Source: Isoetes taiwanensis (Eukaryota > Streptophyta > Lycopodiopsida > Isoetales > Isoetaceae). From it: a stretch of DNA of 64,000 nt. The position numbers and the translations under genes are program-made. How positions within the stretch are numbered: position 1 is the first letter of the stretch; each line of letters starts with the position of its first letter. This document shows positions 56,280-64,000 of the stretch, one piece after another. The stretch covers positions 124,001 to 188,000 of the forward strand of contig JAJEKV010000316.1 in the NCBI GenBank assembly GCA_021234155.1, in the 5' to 3' direction. The notes beneath the pieces were generated by a model. The model searched no databases, was not told the origin of the DNA, and saw only the letters and a program-made list of their open reading frames with translations.

Positions 56280-57430
56280 AATCTGCTCCTTCGGGTAGCC
56301 TTTGCATGAGATTTTAGAATTTGCTTCTTCAGATCAATCATGAAGCATACCCTGGGCACGGATTCCTGTTAAAATTCTAAAGTGATAAATTCACCAACCA
56401 GATACAACGCCTTCAAGGCATCTTCATTCCAGTACTTACAGCTTAGGCCTTTGAACGAGCCCCACATTGGAAATAAAATGGCATCAGGACAATTTGGATT
56501 AAACTTGGCTCTCCATCTCGGGAGATAGAATTCCCCTTGTTCACATGAGATGAATCCTCTTCTCAAACGTATCTCCACATCCCTAGGAGAATTAGTTTTT
56601 GCCACAAAATAAGCATTCCCCCAGCCAAATGAATTAAGGAAGAGATGGAGCCCTGCAGATTCTTTCCATTGCCCTCCTCATGACTGCTAAGGTAGGCAAC
56701 CCTCTAATTACTATGCATCCAGTAACACCAAGCATATCCGGTTTCCTAATTCTATTTGCAACCGCTTCATCTTTATCATCCTCTAGCTGCTTCTAAACTA
56801 TAGAAATTGTGGCGATTGTTTCCTATTTTTCCAACATTTCTATAGAAACGAATTTAGTAGAATTGGATGTTTTACCATAAAATTGAGGTTCTTACTATAA
56901 AATGTCCATTAATTTGGCGAATTTACTATAATCGGGATGCAATATTATCAAATTTCGGCGATTTTATGAAATTCTTTAGCGTACGCATCCTAGTAAACCA
57001 TCGAATCCAGATTTTAAAAAATGGTAAAATATAGCAACTTTACGAAGTTTCACACCTTAAAGTCATCACTGCCGTAGATAGGTGTAAAGAAAGCTCTCCA
57101 TCCTTTTTTGCTTCCACCTCTTGGGACTTCCATAACATCCTCCTGATCCATTACCTTAGTTGGAGCAGCCACCCTCCAACGATTAACTCTTTACCTCCTT
57201 TCATATAACTCAACATGGACATTAGCTCGCAGGCAATTGCAGTGGAACCAAGAGTTGTTGGATCGATAACTCCTGTCAACTCATGAAGAAGAGATTGTTT
57301 GTTTGCTACAAACCATCTAGCTATGACACCTCCAGCCAAAGAAAATAGGTGCATTAAAAATACTTTTTCCTCAAGAAAGGGGATCCACAGCTCTCCAGAC
57401 TACCCAGCTAGTTCACCCCAGAATGTGCAA
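56280..57430 (-). pseudogene. Decayed DUF4283 / LINE-ORF1-like gene in repeat copy B
   Basis: Minus blocks include MHLFSLAGGVIARWFVANK (57354), KKGWRAFF (about 57115), IRKPDMLG (about 56740), then MAKTNSPRDVEIRLRRGFI (56605), CEQGEFYLPRWRAKFNPNC and GSFKGLSCKYWNEDALKAL (56450), and MIDLKKQILKSHAK (about 56320). The central 78-codon frame (56369-56605) gives the best view of the DUF4283-like core. A possible intron lies near 56780-57070 (donor TTTAAG|GTGTGAA, acceptor near GAAGCAG), matching the part absent from copy A. Stops elsewhere make it inactive. Confidence 0.6.
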
Positions 57431-58053
57431 TCCGAGCACATGATTGTTATAAGTTAGGATAAGAACCTACCTCAAGACAACTCAAAGATGTGATTGCCGT
57501 TACTGGCTGAGAAGGATTTGGCCATACTTCATTTTTTCAACCTTATGACAAGATAAAAAGATTGAACCAACAAAGGGCAACTATAGTTGAATCAATAAAT
57601 TTTAGCGACAATCTATCCTCAGCCCATTCTTTGTGAATGGCCTCACTATTGCCTGGGTATTCGGCTAGCCAACTTTCAATAAGAAGCTGGGGTATCTCAG
57701 GCATTACTCCTTATTCACCAATAAATAGATGATCTGGGAAGAACCTTTCCTCAACCAGGGCCTTCCACAGCTTTGTAATACTGCCCTCAAGCCAACAGCA
57801 TGAGATAGATTAGAATTGTCGATAGTTTTAGAGGTTACTGCTCCGATTAGTTGAAGTATGTAGGAATGTGTTTCATATCAATTGTACAATATACCTTAGC
57901 TTTAACCTTTTCTTAATGCACTCCATTATTAACTTCATATTTGGCTATATTTTGAGAAAATTAAGGAACTTGTGGAAGAGACTTACTTTTATCAAACTCA
58001 CTGTCTTGATAAGGTCTGTTCTGATTGTATGAGGATTCAAATGTCTTGTTATT

Positions 58054-58311
58054 TTATGCTCCTCTGTGGACATGAAATGCCTTGATGCAATGATCCACTT
58101 TACCTAAGTCTCTGCTGCTAGCCATGAAATTTCTAAGGCATTCTCTCTGGATAGAAGAGCTTGAAACAAAAACACCAAGAATCATTATCCACTTGAAAAC
58201 TGCAATGCACAAAAATCTGCAGCCATAACTCTCTGTAAAGCCTAAGCTACCTAACCATTCACTTTCCCTGAATTGCAGGTCCACTTCATGAGAGATCAAT
58301 AATGCTCCCAT
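58054..58311 (-). CDS. 85-codon open frame, copy B
   Basis: This is the minus-strand twin of 4797-5054 with about six substitutions (for example RESEW for KESER, FHVHRGA for FHIHREA). It keeps the same start, length and hydrophobic centre. No function is assigned. Confidence 0.35.
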   Translation of the reverse strand: MGALLISHEVDLQFRESEWLGSLGFTESYGCRFLCIAVFKWIMILGVFVSSSSIQRECLRNFMASSRDLGKVDHCIKAFHVHRGA

Positions 58312-58789
58312 GGCGCTAGAGCTCGAACTCTTGTAGTGACAGTCACCATCACTTAACCGGTAGAACAGAAATAAATGGGTAGAATAGAAGTAGAACGAAC
58401 TGACCCGTTACAGAGTAAGGTAGAACAGAAATAGGATGAACTGATCTCTTACAAAATAAATAGGTAGAGGTCATGTATATGTACATGTATCATTTACTTT
58501 CTATATCTTAACAATTATCAATTTTTTTTATAACAATCACTTATTATGTTTTAGGCTTTTAAGGGAGCAGGGAAATCATACTTCACGAAATGTTGGCAAT
58601 TATGATGCTTTTATAAAGATAGAACGAGTTACTTTCTTTTTTCATTTATTTTGATATATATTTTGAGAATATTTGTAGCTCCATTCATACACGGTAGTGA
58701 ATTTTAGATCGGCACAACCGAGTGCCATTTGTTCGTTCATGTTGTAGTCCGGCTGAGCTCGACATTTCTTCTCGGACTTGGACATAAGG

Positions 58790-59048
58790 CCTGGGGGGTG
58801 CACTCAGTAAAAACCGTAGAAAACATGTGAGTGTACGGGAGGGGGTTTTTTTGGGGCCAAAACCGTACCCATATATGGGAGGGGGTATTTTTCTTGCGAG
58901 AAGTTAGTATATATATATAAGAGAAATATGGTAGGGGTATATGAAATATGAGGTATATTTTCTTAGAAAATTTCCGTATAAGGGATAATTTCTCTTAACC
59001 CTATGCACGCACATGCCATATAGACTTTACATTAGGTGCACCCCCCGG
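58790..59048. mobile_element. 259-bp Mutator-like MITE
   Basis: The left end CCTGGGGGGTGCAC and right end GTGCACCCCCCGG are inverted, and the 9-bp sequence GACATAAGG is duplicated at 58781-58789 and 59049-59057. Copies A (about 4317-4325) and C (about 62095) have the single uninterrupted site. The interior is noncoding with GGGAGGGGGT words and a TA-repeat. It is a different TIR family from the Pack-MULE. Confidence 0.88.
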
Positions 59049-59268
59049 GACATAAGGTAACTGCGTTACATGCATATGATAGTATTAAAATATGAGACTT
59101 TTGATGAGTTTTTTTCTATTTTTTAGTGCTCCCTTGACTTGAAAACAACTCGCTTTTGAGTGACAAAGAGAATGATGATGATATGTGAAGGATAACATGA
59201 TAAAATTATATGTAATTTTACTTTTATTGATAAAAGTATAAGAGAGGTGGGATATTCTAGCTAGTTTC

Positions 59269-59396
59269 TGTACAAGATGCTATTCTAGAGACAAGACTAG
59301 TCTAGCTTGGACCATAAACAAAAAAATACATGTATTTTTTTTTTAATTTATGGTCCAAGCTAGACTAGTCTTGTCACTAGAATATCATCTTGTACA
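59269..59396. mobile_element. Foldback MITE inside the left arm
   Basis: TGTACAAGATGCTATTCTAG at 59269 begins an approximately 50-bp arm complementary to the sequence ending at 59396, with an A/T-only spacer of about 28 nt. The matching place in the right arm (near 61885) lacks it, proving insertion after the arms formed. The inserted block probably starts near 59240. Confidence 0.8.
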
Positions 59397-60016
59397 ATTA
59401 CTTTCTAAACTAATTTTCATTCTAATCTATTTAAAATGAAAATTTTGATCAATTTTGTATAATTAAAATGCTATTTTTTTAAAATATTTAAAGAAAGTTC
59501 TAAATTGATATTAATTAAATGATTACATTTATGTTTAAACTATGTGTCATTATGTTTATGTTTTGATTTAAAAAAAATTGAATAGTTTATTATTGATTTA
59601 TTCAATATTTATTATAAAACTATTAACTTTATCATATAATTAATTTCAACCTAAAACGTTTCTTAAAGTGTTGCGAAATATAAAAATTTGTAAGTTGCGA
59701 AAATTCTCATAATATTTTTAAGTTATCACTTATCAAACCATCGAATATTATTTAGAAATTATCATGATTGCCAAATTTTAAATTTGTTAAATCACTGAAT
59801 ATTGAAATCTTATATCCTTGAAATATTTAATTCTAAATAGATAAAATTAGTTTGGAAAAGAATTTTATACTTTAATAACTATTAAAGTGTTTATTTAAAG
59901 ATAAACTTATATAATTAGAACTTATAAAAAATATATCTTAAATATATGCATATGCTTACTATATATATAATATCAAAAGCATATCTAAATTGATAAAAAA
60001 AAGAATGTCAACACAT

Positions 60017-60370
60017 TTATCGAGATAATTGTAGGTAAAGGAAAAGGAGAACAGGTGCTACAAGCATGATACATGCAAAGCAAACATAAATAGCACCTGC
60101 AATCCCATGTCTATGTGGTATCCCTATCTCATAAATATGGCATGAGGAAACAGTAAGTCCAAGGGCATACTTTCGACACCACATGTGACCCCTCAAAATT
60201 TGGACTTTTACTGTTTTCTCTCTCCAGTGAATTGGCTTGTTCAAAATTATGACAATAAAAATGGCAACAATAATTAGCCAAACTATAAGCACGGCGACCC
60301 ATGGCAACGCACCTGATGGTGGTCCAAAAATCATTGTTTGTATATAAAAGACTGATTGGCACCAACACAT
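60017..60370 (-). CDS. 117-codon frame with two hydrophobic segments
   Basis: MCWCQSVFYIQTMIFG leads to a likely membrane helix, LPWVAVLIVWLIIVAIFIV (about residues 22-45), a basic loop with NKPIHWREKTVKVQILRG, CHIYEIGIPHRHG, and a second helix (AIYVCFACIMLVAPVLLFL, about 92-112). A twin in the opposite arm (60901-61212) keeps most of it. The residue pattern looks like a real membrane-protein exon, but no family was recognised. It may be a captured host exon carried by the inverted-repeat element. Confidence 0.4.
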   Translation of the reverse strand: MCWCQSVFYIQTMIFGPPSGALPWVAVLIVWLIIVAIFIVIILNKPIHWREKTVKVQILRGHMWCRKYALGLTVSSCHIYEIGIPHRHGIAGAIYVCFACIMLVAPVLLFLYLQLSR

Positions 60371-60900
60371 GCAAGCGAGAGTTTGATCAGCCTCTGAGAT
60401 TTCACCTTGTATCAGAATATATGTATTGTTTAATTCTTCTTGATTGTTATAATTTTTATAAGTTCTAATTATATAAGTTTATTATTAAACCATTAACTTT
60501 ATCATTTAATTAATTTCAACCTAAAACTTTTCTTAAAGTGTTTTAAAAAATATAAAAATTTGTAAATTGTAAAAATTCTCATAATATTTTTAAATTATCA
60601 CTTACCAAACCATCGAATATCACTTAGAAATTATCATGATTGCCAAATTTTAAATTTGTTAAATCAATGAAAATTGAAATCTTATATCCTTGAAATATTT
60701 AATTCTAAATAGATAACATTAGTTTGAAAAGGAATTTTATACTTTAATAACATTTAAAGTGTTTATTTAAAGATAAACTTATATAATTAGAACTTATAAA
60801 AATTATAACAATCAAGAAGAATTAAACAATACATATATTATGATACACTGTGAAATCTCAGAGGCTGATCAAACTCTTCGCTATTTAGAGGCCAGCTTGC

Positions 60901-61212
60901 ATGTGTTGGTTCCAATCAGTCTTTTATATACAAACAGTGATTTTTGGACCACCATCAGGTGCGTTGCCATGGGTCACCATGCTTATAGTTTGGATAATTA
61001 TTGTTGCCATTTTTATTGTCATAATTTTGAACGAGGTAATTGACTGGAGAGAGAAAACAGTAAAAGTCCAAATTTTGAGGGGTCATATGTGGTGTCGAAA
61101 GTATGCCCTTGGACTTATTGTTTCCTCATGCCATATTTATGAGATAGGGATACCACATAGACATGGGTTGCAGGTGCTATTTATGTTTGCTTTGCATGTA
61201 TCATGCTTGTAG
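60901..61212 (+). CDS. 103-codon twin of the 60017-60370 frame
   Basis: MCWFQSVFYIQTVIFG to PHRHG matches the minus-strand frame with about 10% changes. A one- or two-base indel after HRHG shifts the last part, so the second hydrophobic segment is lost (ends LQVLFMFALHVSCL). It is therefore the more decayed of the pair. Confidence 0.4.
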   Translation: MCWFQSVFYIQTVIFGPPSGALPWVTMLIVWIIIVAIFIVIILNEVIDWREKTVKVQILRGHMWCRKYALGLIVSSCHIYEIGIPHRHGLQVLFMFALHVSCL

Positions 61213-62074
61213 CACCTGTTCTCCTTTTACTTTACCTACAATTATCTCGATAAATGTGTTGACATTCTTTTTTTTGTCAATTTAGATATGCTTTTGATAT
61301 TATATGTATGGTAAGCATATGTATATTTAAGATATATGCTTTTTATAAGTTCTAATTATATAAGTTTATCTTTAAATAAACACTTTAATAGTTATTAAAG
61401 TATAAAATTCTCTTTCAAACTAATTTTATCTATTTAGAATTAAATATTTCAAGATATAAGATTTCAATTTTTAGAGATTTAACAAATTTAAATTTAGCAA
61501 TCATGATAATTTCTAAATGATATTCGATGGTTTGATAAGTGATAACTTAAAAATACTATGAGAATTTTCACAATTTACAAATTTTTATATTTTTTGAAAC
61601 ACTTTAAGAAAAATTTTAGATTGAAATTAATTAAATGATAAAGTTAATGGTTTAATAATAAATATTGAATAAATCAATAATAAACTATTCAATTTTTTTT
61701 TTAAATCGAAACATAAACATAATGATACATAGTTTAAACATAAATGTAATCATTTAATTAATATCAATTTAGAACTTTCTTTAAATATTTAAAAAAAAAA
61801 GCATTCTAATCATATAAAATTTATCATAGTTCAAAATTTAATTTTAAATAGATTAGAATGAAAATTAGTTTAGAAAGTAATTTTATACTTTTATCAAGCG
61901 TAAAATTACATATAATTTTATCATATTATCCTTCACATATATCTATTAGATTTGAATAAATTCAAATTTTGTTATCCTCTTTGCCACTCAAAAGCGAGTT
62001 GTTATCAAGTCAAGGGAGCACTAAAAAATAGAAAAAAACTCATCAAAAGTCTCACATTTTAATACTATCATATG

Positions 62075-63006
62075 CATGTAACGCAATTACCTTATGTCCA
62101 AGTCCGAGAAGAAATGTCGAGCTCAGCCGAACTACAACATGAACGAACAAATGGCACTCGGTTGTGCCGATCTAAAATTCACTACCATGTAAGAATGGAG
62201 CTACAAATATTCTCAAAACATATATCAAAATAAATGAAAAAAAAATTAACTCGTTCTATCTTTACAAAAGCATCATAATTGCCAACATTTCGTGAAGCAT
62301 AATTTCCCTGCTCCCTTAAAAGCCTAAAACATAATAAGTGATTGTTAAAAAAAAAATTGATAATTGTTAAGATATAGAAAGTAAATGATACATGTATATA
62401 TATACATGACCTCTACCTATTTATTCTGTAAGAGGTCAGTTCATCCTATTTCTGTTCTACCTTACTCTGTAACAGGTTAGTTCGTTCTATTTCTATTCTA
62501 CCCATTTATTTCTGTTCTACCGGTTAAGTGATGGTGACTGTCACTACAAGAGTTCGAGCTCTATAGCGCCATGGGAGCATTATTGATCTCTCATGAAGTG
62601 GACCTGCAATTCAGGGAAAGTGAAAAGTTAGGTAGCTTAGGCTTTACGGAGAGTTATGGCTGCAGATTTTTGTGCATTGCAGTTTTCAAGTGGATAATGA
62701 TTCTTGGTGTTTTTGTTTCAAGCTCTTCTATCCAAAGGGAATGCCTTAGAAATTTCATGGCTAGCAGCAGAGACTTAGGTAAAGTGGATCATTGCACCAA
62801 GGCATTTCATGTCCACAGAGGAGCATAAAATAACAAGACATTTGAATCCTCATACAATCAAAACAGACCTTATCAAGACAGTGAGTTTGATAAAAGTAAG
62901 TCTCTTCCACAAGTTCCTTAATTTTCTCAAAATATAGCCAAATATGAAGTTAATAATGGAATGCATTAAGAAAAGGTTAAAGCTAAGGTATATTGTACAA
63001 TTGATA
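62075..63006 (+). repeat. Dispersed repeat copy C, truncated
   Basis: It matches 4295-5233 of copy A from CATATGCATGTAACGC to CAATTGATATGA, then breaks abruptly. At the break it joins a copy of 23500 onward through a few shared bases (TGAGGCAC). The 85-codon frame is intact at 62571-62828. Confidence 0.88.
62571..62828 (+). CDS. 85-codon open frame, copy C
   Basis: This is the third copy of the frame at 4797-5054, reading MGALLISHEVDLQFRESEK and ending AFHVHRGA. It is closest to copy B. No function is assigned. Confidence 0.35.
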   Translation: MGALLISHEVDLQFRESEKLGSLGFTESYGCRFLCIAVFKWIMILGVFVSSSSIQRECLRNFMASSRDLGKVDHCTKAFHVHRGA

Positions 63007-64000
63007 TGAGGCACTTGGCTCTAAGGACTATCATAGAGACAACTACAAAATGAGGATCACAAACGTTTTCACAAATATCTACCCAGACAAAAATGGCTTC
63101 TTAATATCTTAGCAATTTAAATGTGCTTTTTACCAGTTTAGTCCAATCTTTCAGTCTATCAATGTTGGTCAATGCTATAGTGATTTATTTGCTAATTGTG
63201 GTTTACGAAGACTAGAGTGGTTCGTAACGTGGTTATTAGTGGTAGTTCTCAATGTTATAATGGTTTGTTCACTACTCGTGGATTATGAGATTGTCTCGTG
63301 CATATAATAATCCCATTGCACCTTATAGTGATCCCCTAAATAGTTTTTTCTTCCATTTCAATTCGATTCAACTCACATCTTCTTCTCAAATCGCGTCTCC
63401 TCAAATGATGTGATGTAGACATGCTCATCTTGTACATTCATCACATATCCATAATATATAACTTAATAAGCGGGGGCTTAAAATATTGTAGTAATAAATT
63501 TGTAAACCCTAATCAATCAATATTGTTAATTTGGAATTTTCCGTCCCGAGAAAAACACTTTTGGATTTAATTTTAGTTGATTTTTCTAAGGTTTTGGGGC
63601 TTTTGGTTGAAAAAAAAAAAAAAAACCGATATTCCAAAAATTGAAAAAAATTCCTTGGGCACGATTTCAATTTCGATTTTAATTTTTCCCTTTCGAATCT
63701 TCAGCATTATGCTCCTTTCCATTGTTGCATGCATCTGCCACGATTGTGCGAAGGTTTATGTGGGGCATGGAAGATGGGTGGGGTGCCACTTGGTTGTGCT
63801 TTCGAGTCTACTGCTCTTTTATGCCATAACCTAATCGGCCAAAGTCGTGGAGTTTGTAAACCCTCGCTTTTGGTGGCCGGGAGTTCTAACGACTTCTATA
63901 ACCGACATTTTGAGGTAATTATATTTGTTTCTTAAATTGTTTATGGTTCTATGATTTCGAAGTCTCGATTCATCTATCGCCTATCCCGGATATTAGTATC
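63007..64000 (+). repeat. Second copy of the 23.5-24.5 kb segment
   Basis: It matches 23500-24496 in the same orientation with small indels (for example a longer A run at 63609-63625). It includes the conserved TTGTGCGAAGGTTTATGTGG stretch and the donor-like TTTTGAG|GTAATT at about 63913, then leaves the window. Whether the downstream exons seen after 24.5 kb also exist here is unknown. Confidence 0.88.

Larger units (their letters stand above)
54503..59080 (-). repeat. Dispersed repeat copy B, with two nested insertions
   Basis: This is the minus-orientation counterpart of 4295-7533. It retains about 350 bp lost from copy A (near 56770-57100) and carries Mutator-like insertions at 54903-55597 and 58790-59048. 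Right of 59080 it continues into the inverted-repeat arm shared with copy C. Confidence 0.85.
57873..63006. repeat. Giant inverted repeat, arms about 2.2 kb
   Basis: Left arm 57873-60480 and right arm 60775-63006 are complementary over about 2.2 kb once the left-arm insertions (58790-59048 and 59240-59396) are removed. Each arm holds, from outside in, the first part of the dispersed repeat, an AT-rich stretch, and a conserved frame with hydrophobic segments. The centre 60481-60774 is a direct copy of 59614-59907. This could be a foldback element or an inverted duplication made by breakage and repair. Confidence 0.85.

Overview
The window reads as nuclear DNA of a land plant, probably not a flowering plant. 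It is AT-rich, intron-bearing and full of decayed transposable elements, with pieces of plant-type genes scattered among them: a pentatricopeptide (PPR) gene, a SKIP22-like F-box gene, an IDM1-like PHD/acetyltransferase gene, a TPR-DnaJ gene, a DUF604 gene and an FCP1-like phosphatase gene. A clear piece of dynein heavy chain lies near 41.8 kb. Flowering plants and conifers lack dynein heavy chains, while ferns, lycophytes, bryophytes, cycads and Ginkgo keep them, so a plant with swimming sperm is the best guess. This is inference from one fragment. No rRNA, CRISPR array, operon or bacterial feature was seen.

Layout. 1-2.6 kb: two apparently intact minus-strand genes (one runs off the left edge, one has a clean 74-bp intron), separated by a tandem array of dyad-symmetric units. 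3.4-4.14 kb: coding-like pieces ending at a textbook Helitron 3' terminus. 4.3-7.5 kb: copy A of a 3-4 kb repeat carrying a decayed DUF4283/LINE-ORF1-like gene. 7.76 kb: a second Helitron 3' terminus, minus orientation. 9.5-12.4 kb: a broken DUF7869-type transposon protein. 12.4-14 kb: degenerate simple repeats. 14-21.2 kb: a decayed multi-exon gene ending in an FCP1-like domain, with intron-like gaps that hold palindromes. 21.9-27 kb: a terminal-inverted-repeat element, F-box and PPR fragments, then an unrecognised multi-exon transcript. 27.05 kb: a third Helitron terminus. 28-36.8 kb: mostly noncoding, with a T/G-rich array and one CACTA terminus. 36.8-42.1 kb: a J-domain fragment, tandem repeats, a 2.2-kb TIR element with a second palindrome array, and the dynein exon. 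43-44.9 kb: a LINE endonuclease relic and a Helitron helicase C-terminus with its decayed 3' end. 45-54.4 kb: minisatellites, a perfect 36-bp hairpin, the IDM1-like relic and a long unrecognised pseudogene. 54.5-63 kb: copy B (minus) and truncated copy C (plus) of the repeat in a giant inverted repeat; copy B carries two Mutator-like insertions with 9-bp target duplications. 63-64 kb: a second copy of 23.5-24.5 kb.

The genes do not form a pathway. The unifying theme is capture and break-up of host gene pieces by Helitrons and MULEs, plus at least four families of dyad or periodic arrays that look like binding-site arrays at or in elements. Family calls rest on motifs read by eye. No database search, alignment or RNA evidence was available.
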